In this document: positions 1 through 7,780 of the stretch, piece by piece
Position numbering within the stretch: the stretch's first letter is position 1
How the letters are laid out: each line of letters starts with the position of its first letter
NCBI GenBank assembly: GCA_019313245.1
Contig: JAFDBP010000187.1
Coordinates: 1-33,404, forward strand
DNA length: 33,404 bases
Source: Deltaproteobacteria bacterium
GTDB lineage: Bacteria > Myxococcota_A > UBA9160 > SMWR01
Direction of reading: 5' to 3'
Translations under genes and position numbers: made by a program
The notes under the pieces: generated by a model
Database searches by the model: none
Seen by the model: the letters and a program-made list of their open reading frames with translations, nothing else
What the model was told of the DNA's origin: nothing

Positions 1-50
1 AGCTCGGGCACGACCTTGTGGCGACGCCGGTAATGGTGTGCTCTTGCCAT
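1..50 (-). CDS. ExbD/TolR-family protein, N-terminal fragment (cut by window edge)
   Basis: An ATG at 50 on the minus strand, 5 nt after the stop of the ExbB/TolQ gene, opens a frame of 16 residues to the window edge, beginning MARAHHYRRRHKVVPE. A basic N-terminus followed by a short acidic/hydrophobic stretch is what ExbD/TolR proteins show just before their single membrane helix. The call rests mainly on position: ExbD almost always follows ExbB, and here the spacing implies translational coupling. The family forms the peptidoglycan-binding stator part of proton-driven inner-membrane motors. The helix and its key Asp lie outside the window, so identity is inferred, not seen. Confidence 0.6.
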   Translation of the reverse strand, partial: MARAHHYRRRHKVVPE

Positions 51-55
51 GAGGG

Positions 56-706
56 TTACACCGCCACCTGGCGCTTGGCCAGCGCGGTGATGACGTTGAG
101 CGCCTTCACCGAAGCCATCTCGAGGCTGTCGATGATCGCGCCCGCCTTGCTCGTGAGGACCGAACTCGTGATCAACAGCGGAATCGCCGCCATCAGACCA
201 AACGCAGTCGTATTCATCGCGACCGAGATGCTGGCCGACAGCAGGTCGGCCTTCTCGGCGGGGTTCGCGTTGGCGACCGCCGTGAATGCCTGGATCAGGC
301 CCATGATGGTGCCCAACAGACCCAGCAGCGTCGCGATGCTGGAGGCGAGCCCGACGTAGGGCGTGCGCTTCTCGAGTTGAGGGATGATTTCCATCATGCC
401 CTCCTCCATCGCGATCTCGATGTCCTCGCGCCGGCGCACGGCTCCCTGACGGGCGAGGCCCATGCTCAGGAGTTGCGAGATGGTCGAGTCGTCCTCGCGG
501 GTCATCTCGCGCGCCTTGTCGAAGTCACCATTCATGAGCGCGGCCTGAACCTGATTCCACGCGCTCTGATTCTTCGCGGTCACCATGCTCAGCGTGACGT
601 AACGTTCGATCGCGATCGCAGCACCGACGGCGAACACGATCAGAATCGGGTACATGAACGGACCTCCCGTCACGAAGAACCCGACGATCGAATAGATGAA
701 ATCCAT
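56..706 (-). CDS. MotA/TolQ/ExbB-family proton channel protein
   Basis: This 216-residue inner-membrane protein would form the proton-conducting part of an ExbB/ExbD-type motor that uses the proton-motive force to do work across the envelope. The sequence shows the family layout: a first hydrophobic segment at about residues 16-36, a cytoplasmic region with many charged residues, then two long hydrophobic segments at about 118-142 and 160-182. The Gly-rich LLGLLGTIMGL and the NTTAFGLMAAIPLL segment match the conserved pore regions with Thr residues. The length is normal for the family. Start ATG at 706 is preceded by a strong GGGAGGA Shine-Dalgarno. It sits in an operon with TPR proteins and an ExbD start, not with tonB or tolAB, so it is more likely a specialised motor than the housekeeping Tol or Ton system. 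Confidence 0.93.
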   Translation of the reverse strand: MDFIYSIVGFFVTGGPFMYPILIVFAVGAAIAIERYVTLSMVTAKNQSAWNQVQAALMNGDFDKAREMTREDDSTISQLLSMGLARQGAVRRREDIEIAMEEGMMEIIPQLEKRTPYVGLASSIATLLGLLGTIMGLIQAFTAVANANPAEKADLLSASISVAMNTTAFGLMAAIPLLITSSVLTSKAGAIIDSLEMASVKALNVITALAKRQVAV

Positions 707-751
707 GACTAAATCCTCCCGGATGTAACGAGCGTTCAGCGTCCCTTGACG

Positions 752-1054
752 CTACTTCTCCTTGGAAACGCGCATTGACGCGGTACTCAACCTGATCTGG
801 TAGTAATCGAGTTGCCTCTTGAATACCTCCCGGTCTACGGGTTGGCGCCCGTCATCGAGAGCGCGAGAAAAACCGAGCGCATCCCCCAGCTCCGAACTCT
901 TCCACGGCACGATGACGAGAGATTTGGGCGCTTCATCGTTTCCGACGATCGACATCCCCGAAAGCAGCTTGTCGGCCTGATTGGTCGTGTCCTCGCCGCC
1001 GGCGGCGCCGGCAATGAACAACAGAACCAGACAGCAGAAAGTTGTTCGCAACAT
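752..1054 (-). CDS. Small exported protein of unknown function (ExbBD-TPR operon)
   Basis: This 100-residue protein is not recognised as a named family. It begins with a clear signal peptide (MLRTTFCCLVLLFIAGAAGG), so it is predicted to be periplasmic. The mature part has a central stretch around residues 34-52 with the motif PKSLVIVPWK, and a basic C-terminus. ATG at 1054 is preceded by GGAGGA with ideal spacing, and the gene starts 9 nt after the TPR lipoprotein stop, so it belongs to the same transcript. A much longer open frame continues upstream but is antisense noise overlapping the TPR gene. Its place directly before the ExbB gene suggests a periplasmic accessory of the motor; this is inference from context. 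Confidence 0.8.
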   Translation of the reverse strand: MLRTTFCCLVLLFIAGAAGGEDTTNQADKLLSGMSIVGNDEAPKSLVIVPWKSSELGDALGFSRALDDGRQPVDREVFKRQLDYYQIRLSTASMRVSKEK

Positions 1055-1062
1055 GCTTCCTC

Positions 1063-1701
1063 CTATTCTCCAATCCGATCGCGTAGGTCGGCGATCCAAA
1101 TGGCGACCATCTCGTCGTCCGTGACGTCCTCGCTGTACGCCTCGTAGTTCTCGAGCGCACAACCCAGATCGCCCAGGTATAGATCGCAGAGGATCGCGAG
1201 ATTCCTTCGGGCAAAGTGGAAATCCGGATACACTTCGAGCGCGCTCTCGTAGCTCTTGCGAGCGCTCTCGAAGCGCCCCGTCTTGCGATAGATGATTCCC
1301 AGCTCGTTGTGTGCGACGGGGTGACGCGGATTGAGCTGCAAGGCCCTCTTGATGCTCGCCTCGGCGTGCTCGTAGTCGCCGATCTTGCCGTACGCGATTG
1401 CGAGATCGATGTGCAGTGAGGTCACATTCGGCGCGGCTTCCGTCGCGTCGGCGAGCAGGGCGATTCCGCGATCGTATTGCTCCTGCTCGAGCAGGCGCAT
1501 GGCAGTGTTGAATTGGTCTCGCACGCCGGAGCTGACGCTCACCTTTTCGCTGATGGTGAATCCGCTCTCGTCCTGGATCTCGACCGCCGAGGGGTGATTC
1601 GTTCCAGAGGTCGAGCACGCAAACAGGCTCGCGCTGCACGCGCAAGCGCAAACCAGCCGGAACAATCTGGATCCAAATAGGCATTCAACGAGCGCCGACA
1701 T
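1063..1701 (-). CDS. TPR-repeat lipoprotein
   Basis: This 212-residue protein has a hydrophobic signal with a probable lipobox ending LFAC (Cys29; Phe at -2 is not the usual residue), so it is probably lipid-anchored. The mature part carries at least three tetratricopeptide repeats between about residues 60 and 175, with typical A..Y...GDYEHAEAS...AL..NPRHPVAHN..G..Y...G patterns. TPR domains act as protein-protein scaffolds. Start ATG 1701 lies 3 nt after the upstream TPR lipoprotein stop at 1705 and has a GGGGTGA element before it. Its size and TPR content resemble PilF/PilW-like or motility-linked TPR lipoproteins, but the operon (ExbB, ExbD, large TPR proteins) argues for a scaffold of an ExbBD machine instead. 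Confidence 0.85.
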   Translation of the reverse strand: MSALVECLFGSRLFRLVCACACSASLFACSTSGTNHPSAVEIQDESGFTISEKVSVSSGVRDQFNTAMRLLEQEQYDRGIALLADATEAAPNVTSLHIDLAIAYGKIGDYEHAEASIKRALQLNPRHPVAHNELGIIYRKTGRFESARKSYESALEVYPDFHFARRNLAILCDLYLGDLGCALENYEAYSEDVTDDEMVAIWIADLRDRIGE

Positions 1702-1704
1702 GAC

Positions 1705-4700
1705 TCACCCCGCCCCCACTAGATCCGCTGCGTGTTCTTCGAGTATCCGATCAACGTCTGTGTCGACACTCGGTTCTTGCGATTGTTCATCCGATTCGGT
1801 CGCGCCATCGAGCGCCGGGTCTTCCGCGCCGCTTACGGGCGCACGCGGAATCCGGTACTGATAGGCGTCGAGCGAAGCGATCAAGCCGCTGCTGGATTCG
1901 AACTTCGCGTAGCGACCGGGCATCAGAACCGCGAGTTTGCCGAGGCTCTTTTCGATCCAGACGTTGTAGATCCCCGATCCCATCAGCTCGAGGTTTTTTT
2001 CGTGGACTGCGATCGCCTTCTCTTCGAAGGGAAAGGCCTCTTCTTCGAGAACCATCTCGTAGTCTTGAAGTTCGGCGGGATCGAGATCCGCGGGGCGCTC
2101 CGATTCGAGCATCGAGCGGCCGAAGTCGGAGTAGAGCTCTGCCATGTAGAACGTGGCCGCCGCCGTGACTTCTGCAACTTCGTAATCTACCAGGCCGCCG
2201 AGCGCTTTCAGTGCGGCATCCATCTGCTGCTGTTTTTCCTGCAGATTCTGCTCGAAGGGCTGAGCCAGTTCGATCTCGGTCGATCGCTGGAACTGATCCT
2301 CCGCAAAGACCAGGGCGGAACGCGCCGCGAGAAACCGGGTGCGGTCGGTGCGCTCTGTTCCCGCGGATGCGTCGGTCGCGATGATCTGCCGCAGCTGCTC
2401 GCGATAGGCTGCTTCATCCTCGAGCGCCGTGTAGATCCCGGCGATGGTGAAACGCGTCTCGACGGCGATCTCGATCGGCTTGGGAAACTCTTCGACGTAG
2501 GCCAGATACACCGCTACGGCTCGATCCAGTTCGTCCGAGTCCTGATACAACTCTGCGGCGACGAGCATGGCCTCGCCGCGCAGCTCGGGGTCTTCGGCTT
2601 CTCGCGCGACTCGCTCGTACTCCTGGGCGGCGCGCGAGAGGTTTCCCTGTTCGCGTCGAATCGAGGCGATCTGCACGGTGGCCTCGTGATTCAACTCGTG
2701 TTCCGGGTGGGTTTCGCGGAACGCTTCCAATACGGTGGCGGCTGCGGCCCAATCCTCGAGGCGAATGAGCGCGGCGCCGGCGTCGTACTCGGCCGCGGGC
2801 CGGATCGCGGAGGTGGGTGCGGACTGCGTGATCCGAAGGTAGTGATCTGCGGCCGTGCGATGGTCGCCCGCGAAGTCGGCCGCTTCGCCCTGCTTGTAGA
2901 TCGCCGCGGCGAGGTTGTCCACGATGGCCTGGTGGGAGTCGTCGTCTGTCGAGGTCATCTCCAACACGCGCTCGTAGGCGTGCTCGGCCTGCGCGAAGCT
3001 CGAGAGGTCGAAGTGGGAGTGGGCGATGGCGACCCACGCGGAGCGGCGGACCGCCGGATCGGCATCTGGATAGGCTTCGATCAGCCGTTGCCCCGCCGCG
3101 ATTGCGTTTGCGAACTCCTTCATGTCGTATAGGTCGTCGACGGCGGCTCCCATCACGACGGCTGCGTGTTCGTGATCCGGGAAGGCGTCCACGAAACGCA
3201 AGGTGCTCGTCACCGCGTCTCGTCTCGCGGCGCTCTGTTCCGCGTCGCGCGCGGCCTTCTCGTGCTCTCGATGCGCGTAGATGGCCGCATACCCGGCAGC
3301 AGCGGCCTCTTCGTGCTCGGGATATTCGTAGGCCGTTCGCTCGTATTCTCGCGCGGCCGCGCCAAAATCCCCGTTCTCGAGCAACAGATCGGCCATTCGC
3401 TGGTTGACGGCCGGCGCCTCCACATCTTTGGGGAAGGATGCGAAATAGGCGCGGTACCAATGGAGCGCTTCCCCGAAGTTTGCCGCTTTCTCTTCCGCGA
3501 GTTCCGGCGCCTGATATTGCGCGTGGTAGTGGGTCGCGAGGTCTTCGAGATCGCGCTTCAGGTAGCTCAGGACCTCGGGCGAATCGTCGGCGTCGAAGTG
3601 TTTCCAGTACTCGGACTGCAGGCCGTAGCTCGCCGCGAACGCCTTCTTCGACTCGAGTACCAGGATCGGGAAGTCGCCCGCCTCGTAGATTTCCACGATC
3701 CGCATGCTGAAATGCGGTGCGGCGCGATGCAGCGGATGAAGCCCCACGAATGTCTGATAAGCTGCGGCGGCGTCGTTGTAGCGGAGTTTCTCGAGATAGA
3801 ACTCGCCCAGATGACTGTAGACGCGATCTTCGTAACTCCGGCGCCCGTTCGCGGCGAAATACTTCTCCACGGCTTCGGATCCACCGATGTTGGAGAAGCT
3901 CAGGCTGATGACGCGATAGGTATCGGCGATCCGGCGTTCGGCGGCTTCGTCTTCGGATTGATCGAAGTCGTAGCCGGTGGAAACCTTGTAGTCGAGCAGC
4001 GCGATGTATTCCTTCAACGCTTCTTCGTGGAGCTCCTGCTTGTAGAGCGCCCATCCGAGCTTGTACAGAGCCAGCTCGTAGTAGTCGGAGTTCGGGCCTT
4101 TTTGGGTGATCGCCGCGTAGGCGTGCTCGGCTTCGAAGTAGTTCCTGCGCACGAAGAAATATTCGGCGCGCCTGAACTGAACCTCGTCGATGTAACGAGA
4201 GTTCGGATACTCGGCGATCAAGCGCTCGATCACCCCGATCGCCTCGTCATTTCGACCCAGCTCGTCGAAGGCGCGCGCCTTCTGATAGAGAACCTGGTCG
4301 TTGTGCTGGTAATTTGGGTAGGTTTCCAGCAGCTGGTCGTAGAGTTCGATGGCCTCCAACGGGCCCGACCACGCGACCTTCTCTCCACCGGGCAGCTCGA
4401 GAGCGGCGCTCTGTTCGGCATGCGGCACGCCGGCTTCGGCGATCGCGCGCTGTTCGAAATCTCGCTCGGATTCCGCGCGCTCTGCGGCATCCGAGATCGA
4501 ATCGCGCTGCCGCGCATCGCTCCTGTCTTCGACCCGGACCGGATCCACTTCGGGGGCTGGAAGCTCGACGAGCTCCCCGCCGCCGCTCCCGTAGATTCCA
4601 AACTCCTTCTCGAGCTTGAGATCGGCCAGACGACGCATGGCTTCGGGAGTCAGCGAAGACTCGGGTGCCTGCTCGAGAAAGCTCCGGTAACCGAGCATGG

Positions 4701-4842
4701 CCTGGTCCAGGCCCTTTTCGATCCGCACTTCCGTCATGTCGGGCTCGACGCCGCGAAGCTCGGCCAGCGTATGCCGGTCGGGACTCGCGCAGGCGGCAAC
4801 GAGGATCGGGGCGAGAAGCCAGGCTGTGTGAGTGCGGCGCAT
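1705..4842 (-). CDS. Very large TPR-repeat lipoprotein
   Basis: About 1045 residues. I place the start at ATG 4842, because this gives a proper lipoprotein signal (MRRTHTAWLLAPILVAAC, lipobox LVAAC, Cys18) and a GGTGAGG element about 11 nt upstream; a longer in-frame extension to 4950 overlaps the preceding gene and adds an Arg-rich tail that would bury the signal. The mature protein is almost wholly alpha-helical repeats of TPR or TPR-like type (many Y...G....A......L...P motifs, for example around residues 180-310, 490-560 and 600-860), plus an acidic C-terminus. It is not a transporter or enzyme; it looks like an extended periplasmic or outer-membrane scaffold. Such giant TPR proteins accompany ExbBD-like motors in several proteobacterial lineages, including gliding-type machines of myxobacteria; a specific orthologue is not claimed. 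Confidence 0.88.
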   Translation of the reverse strand: MRRTHTAWLLAPILVAACASPDRHTLAELRGVEPDMTEVRIEKGLDQAMLGYRSFLEQAPESSLTPEAMRRLADLKLEKEFGIYGSGGGELVELPAPEVDPVRVEDRSDARQRDSISDAAERAESERDFEQRAIAEAGVPHAEQSAALELPGGEKVAWSGPLEAIELYDQLLETYPNYQHNDQVLYQKARAFDELGRNDEAIGVIERLIAEYPNSRYIDEVQFRRAEYFFVRRNYFEAEHAYAAITQKGPNSDYYELALYKLGWALYKQELHEEALKEYIALLDYKVSTGYDFDQSEDEAAERRIADTYRVISLSFSNIGGSEAVEKYFAANGRRSYEDRVYSHLGEFYLEKLRYNDAAAAYQTFVGLHPLHRAAPHFSMRIVEIYEAGDFPILVLESKKAFAASYGLQSEYWKHFDADDSPEVLSYLKRDLEDLATHYHAQYQAPELAEEKAANFGEALHWYRAYFASFPKDVEAPAVNQRMADLLLENGDFGAAAREYERTAYEYPEHEEAAAAGYAAIYAHREHEKAARDAEQSAARRDAVTSTLRFVDAFPDHEHAAVVMGAAVDDLYDMKEFANAIAAGQRLIEAYPDADPAVRRSAWVAIAHSHFDLSSFAQAEHAYERVLEMTSTDDDSHQAIVDNLAAAIYKQGEAADFAGDHRTAADHYLRITQSAPTSAIRPAAEYDAGAALIRLEDWAAAATVLEAFRETHPEHELNHEATVQIASIRREQGNLSRAAQEYERVAREAEDPELRGEAMLVAAELYQDSDELDRAVAVYLAYVEEFPKPIEIAVETRFTIAGIYTALEDEAAYREQLRQIIATDASAGTERTDRTRFLAARSALVFAEDQFQRSTEIELAQPFEQNLQEKQQQMDAALKALGGLVDYEVAEVTAAATFYMAELYSDFGRSMLESERPADLDPAELQDYEMVLEEEAFPFEEKAIAVHEKNLELMGSGIYNVWIEKSLGKLAVLMPGRYAKFESSSGLIASLDAYQYRIPRAPVSGAEDPALDGATESDEQSQEPSVDTDVDRILEEHAADLVGAG

Positions 4843-4855
4843 TGCTCGTTCGACC

Positions 4856-6730
4856 TCACCGGACCTGTGCCTTCGCGGCGCGGTCATAGCTGTCCGCGAA
4901 CGCGAAGCGCGCCTGGTTCTGATAGGCCTCGAGGTGTGCTCGGCGCCCATTCAGCTCATTGATTGCGACGGTTTCGAGTGCGTGTCCCTGCTGGGCGATC
5001 AGCCGCTCCATGCGCTCGAGCGCCTCGGCAGCGCGCACGCGTAGGCGATTGATCGAAATCTCATACCCGACGTAACTGTGCGTCGCGGCCTGCCGCGCCC
5101 TCACGAAAGCGTCGTACTGAGCGGTCAACCTTTCCATCTCTCGATTCAGTTCACGCAGATGCTCGTGCGCATCGGTGAGCCGCTGGTGATACTGCGTTTC
5201 GATTTCCCAACTGAGCGCGCCCCTGAGCCGAGCGATCCTTTTCAGAATCGGCTGCGATTCGGGATCGTTCGATTCGCCCAATTTGGCCTCGAGCCGAGCG
5301 AGCTGCGCTTCGATCTGTCGCTCTTCCGACGTCGCCAGCGCGTTCGGATTCGGGACGACCAGCATCTGCTGCAGCCGTTGATCGATGTACTTGCGCTGCT
5401 CTTGTCGCAATCGAACCTGCGCGTCGAGCTTTCTGAACTGGCGATCGATCTCCGGCAGCAGCGGTTCGTAGTACGCTTGCCGCAGGCGAATGATGTCCTC
5501 GAACGAATCGAGGCTTCGCTGCCACGAAACGATCTTCGAACGCAGATCCCCGAGATCCAGATAGTTCTGAAGCGAAGTCTGGAAATCGTGCGAGGCCATC
5601 AGCGAGAGCAGGTAGAACGTCTCGGGGGCTTCCGGCAGGCTGCGCAGGCGGACCACCCAGTCCCGATCTTGTCGGATTTCTTCGCGAGCGAGCGCCTCGA
5701 GAAACCGACCTGTCTGGATGCTCTCGATCGAGGCTTTCACCTTGTCGATTTCGCCGCCGAAGGTCTCGGCAGCCCGTTCATACAAGACGGCCGCGCGGCC
5801 GTGAACATTCAGCTGGCTGTACGCATAGGGAAGCGCAAGCATGGCCTCGTACACCGCCGTGTCGGTGGGCTCGCGCTCGGCCAGGATGCTCCAGGGAACC
5901 AGCGCTCTCTCGAAGTTCTCCGCCGAAGCCTCTGCCCATCCCGCTCGCAGCAAAGCCTGGTTGGAGAACGGGCCGTCGAGTCGAACCCGGTCGAGTGAGA
6001 GCTGCGCCGATCCGAAGTCGGATGCTTCGGATTGCAGGGTGCCGAGCACCAGATTCGACTTGTCTCGGATTGCGAGGGTGACGGGATCGTCGGACAGCAC
6101 CTGCCCGGCGCGGTCGAGTTCCCGAGCAGCCTCCTCGCTGCGGCCATCACGCAGCAGTGCGATGCCGAAGTTGTAACGAGAGAAGCCCTTCAGCTCTTCG
6201 TAATCCTGTAGATCGCGCAGCACGTCGACCGCGTCAGAGGATCGATTGGTCGCGAGGTAGATGTTGGCGCGAAGGAAGTCGACATCGCCGCGAATCTTCT
6301 CCGGGATCCGGCCCGTGATTCGATCGAGGGCAATCAGGGCCTGCTCGGGCTGGTCCTTCTGGAAGTGGATTTTTGCCAGCCGAAATGCCGCTTCGTTGCG
6401 AACGGGCTCTTCGACCTTGCCCTCGAGAATGGCGCGGATCGCGCGTCCCGCCCGGTTGTGCATCCGATAATTGAGCTCGAAGTCGCCGACCGAGAACTCC
6501 GCGTGATCGATGAAGGGATGGAGAGAGTCCAACTCGGGCTCGTCGATCCCGTAATGTTGTCCGATTTCAGTATCGAGGCGTTCCAGCGCCTCGAAGAAGC
6601 GCGATTGATAGGCGTGGAAGAGCGCCTCTCCGAAATACGGATCCCCGCGCTCGGCGCCCGTAGCCGAGCCAACGGGCAGAAGCGTCGCCAGCGCGATCAG
6701 AAGCTTCCGGGTTGTCAAGCCAAACGCCAC
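4856..6730 (-). CDS. Exported TPR protein with C-terminal coiled coil
   Basis: This 624-residue protein starts at GTG 6730, supported by GGAGG about 10 nt upstream and by only 3 nt separation from the upstream stop. It opens with a signal peptide (about residues 1-26, ending SATGA), so it is predicted to be periplasmic. Residues about 90-330 contain degenerate tetratricopeptide repeats. Residues about 370-620 are rich in Glu, Arg, Gln and Leu in heptad-like spacing, including a stretch of long helices, and look like an extended coiled coil. Such a protein could bridge the periplasm. It ends 13 nt before the giant TPR lipoprotein gene, showing co-transcription. No catalytic motif is visible. 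Confidence 0.87.
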   Translation of the reverse strand: MAFGLTTRKLLIALATLLPVGSATGAERGDPYFGEALFHAYQSRFFEALERLDTEIGQHYGIDEPELDSLHPFIDHAEFSVGDFELNYRMHNRAGRAIRAILEGKVEEPVRNEAAFRLAKIHFQKDQPEQALIALDRITGRIPEKIRGDVDFLRANIYLATNRSSDAVDVLRDLQDYEELKGFSRYNFGIALLRDGRSEEAARELDRAGQVLSDDPVTLAIRDKSNLVLGTLQSEASDFGSAQLSLDRVRLDGPFSNQALLRAGWAEASAENFERALVPWSILAEREPTDTAVYEAMLALPYAYSQLNVHGRAAVLYERAAETFGGEIDKVKASIESIQTGRFLEALAREEIRQDRDWVVRLRSLPEAPETFYLLSLMASHDFQTSLQNYLDLGDLRSKIVSWQRSLDSFEDIIRLRQAYYEPLLPEIDRQFRKLDAQVRLRQEQRKYIDQRLQQMLVVPNPNALATSEERQIEAQLARLEAKLGESNDPESQPILKRIARLRGALSWEIETQYHQRLTDAHEHLRELNREMERLTAQYDAFVRARQAATHSYVGYEISINRLRVRAAEALERMERLIAQQGHALETVAINELNGRRAHLEAYQNQARFAFADSYDRAAKAQVR

Positions 6731-6733
6731 GGT

Positions 6734-7366
6734 CTACCAGCCTCCGAGCTCGATGCGGGGTTCGCCGAACTCCTGCCCCGCCAGTGTGATCGCGACGAGC
6801 TTCGGCTCGACATCCTTGCGAAAGCTGAAGCTCTCGCTCGCCTCGAGTTCTTTGCCACCGCTCGATTTTCCGGCAATGGAGACGTCGAGCTGATGTTCAC
6901 CCGTCGAAATGTTTCCGGTGTAGATCCGCTGCACGCCGCCCTTCTCGAGCGCCTCGAGTTCTTTGAAGCTGTAGATGTAATGGGCGACCCGCTCGCCATC
7001 GATCTGGATCTGGACCGAGTCGAGACGGAAGTTCTCCCTTTCTGATAGGGAGACGAATACGGCGACCTGGGTGTTGGACGGATACAGCAGCTTCTCCTCG
7101 AGTCCGCTGAGTTCCGCAGCGATGTCGAGTGCGTCCGACTTGATCTCCTGAATCTGCTCATCCAGGCTCTGCATCTGCTCTTTGGTCACGGATTGCGTTT
7201 CGGCAACAGCGCCGCCGGCGCTGGCGAGCAGGAGCAGCGCAATTGCGCTGAGAAGCCCAAAGACGAAACGGCAGGCGAAACTCCGCTCGACGCGTTCGCA
7301 TGCAGACGGAGCCGGGGCTTCAATTCGATGTCGACACAGCTGTGCCGGAAGGTGGGGGGCTGTCAC
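6734..7366 (-). CDS. Exported coiled-coil protein, first gene of ExbBD-TPR operon
   Basis: About 210 residues, family not recognised. Two starts are possible: TTG 7381 and GTG 7366; I prefer GTG 7366 because GGAGA lies 9 nt before it. A hydrophobic segment (FGLLSAIALLLLASAGG) ends in an AVAE signal-peptidase-like site, so the protein is probably exported, though its basic N-terminal tail is long. A short helix with heptad pattern follows (about residues 45-80), then a beta-rich domain with charged turns. The end of the gene is 3 nt from the next start. It is the promoter-proximal gene of the operon, facing the 7367-7780 divergent region. Homologues in similar operons are sometimes labelled as regulators, but no helix-turn-helix is visible and the signal sequence argues against a DNA-binding role. 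Confidence 0.8.
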   Translation of the reverse strand: MTAPHLPAQLCRHRIEAPAPSACERVERSFACRFVFGLLSAIALLLLASAGGAVAETQSVTKEQMQSLDEQIQEIKSDALDIAAELSGLEEKLLYPSNTQVAVFVSLSERENFRLDSVQIQIDGERVAHYIYSFKELEALEKGGVQRIYTGNISTGEHQLDVSIAGKSSGGKELEASESFSFRKDVEPKLVAITLAGQEFGEPRIELGGW

Positions 7367-7403
7367 GAGTAGGGTCTCCAAAGATCTTCCTACGAAACCT
7401 TCG

Positions 7404-7417
7404 GCCTACCTGTAGGC
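7404..7417. promoter_or_regulatory. Inverted repeat, possible operator
   Basis: GCCTAC and GTAGGC are separated by 2 nt, forming a 6-bp dyad about 38 nt upstream of the GTG start of the envelope operon. This is a plausible place for a repressor site or a short leader hairpin. Nothing in the window identifies a cognate regulator. Confidence 0.3.
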
Positions 7418-7688
7418 TGCATATGTGACGGCGCTCACTCTCGCCTAGCAAATCAAATGCACATCAAAACTTCCTGTGCGCTACATCACCAAAACACATT
7501 CTGCTGTCTTTTGCTTCGAGACAAATTCAGATCGTTCGAAATTTGCTTCGGCCTAACAATGAGAGGATAAAGTCTCCAGGCGTCGTGAAGTTGCATCTGG
7601 AAGATGCCCAGTCGAGCGGGAGGACGAGGCCGGAATCGCATCGGGCGGCCGCCTCATCGATGTGAAACTCGCCGGCAACTCTCGCCTT

Positions 7689-7736
7689 CCGTGACCCGGC
7701 TCACGGCCGAGCGCCGCAGGATCGCCGATCCTACGG
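7689..7736 (+). other. Two hairpins in probable leader of the 7781 gene
   Basis: First hairpin: CCGTGA / TCACGG at 7689-7706 with a 6-nt loop. Second: AGGATC / GATCCT at 7718-7732 with a GCC loop, extended by CCG / CGG (7714-7716 and 7734-7736) across one mismatch. They end about 45 nt before the start codon. They could be leader-RNA structure or DNA dyads. I do not recognise a riboswitch family. Confidence 0.35.
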
Positions 7737-7780
7737 TCCTCGGACGCGAGCTTTAGCTAAGGCGGCCGAGTGGGAGCAAG

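Larger units (their letters stand above)
7367..7780. promoter_or_regulatory. Divergent intergenic region between envelope operon and plus-strand gene
   Basis: About 410 bases without a credible gene. The middle (about 7440-7575) is noticeably richer in A and T than its surroundings, as expected for promoters firing both ways. On the plus strand TTGCTT at 7543-7548 and GATAAA at 7566-7571 are 17 nt apart, a weak sigma-70-like pair. An inverted repeat lies at 7404-7417, close to the minus-strand start, and hairpins lie at 7689-7736 in the would-be leader of the plus-strand gene. All assignments are by eye. Confidence 0.4.

Noticed and set aside
3166-4962. Plus-strand open frame of about 598 codons opposite the giant TPR gene
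   Set aside because: It is antisense to a gene with signal peptide, repeats and operon context; the high GC content removes stop codons from the opposite strand. No ribosome-binding site or recognisable domain.
6734-7366. Transcription regulator (AraC-like) as the first gene of the envelope operon
   Set aside because: No helix-turn-helix is visible and a signal peptide predicts export.
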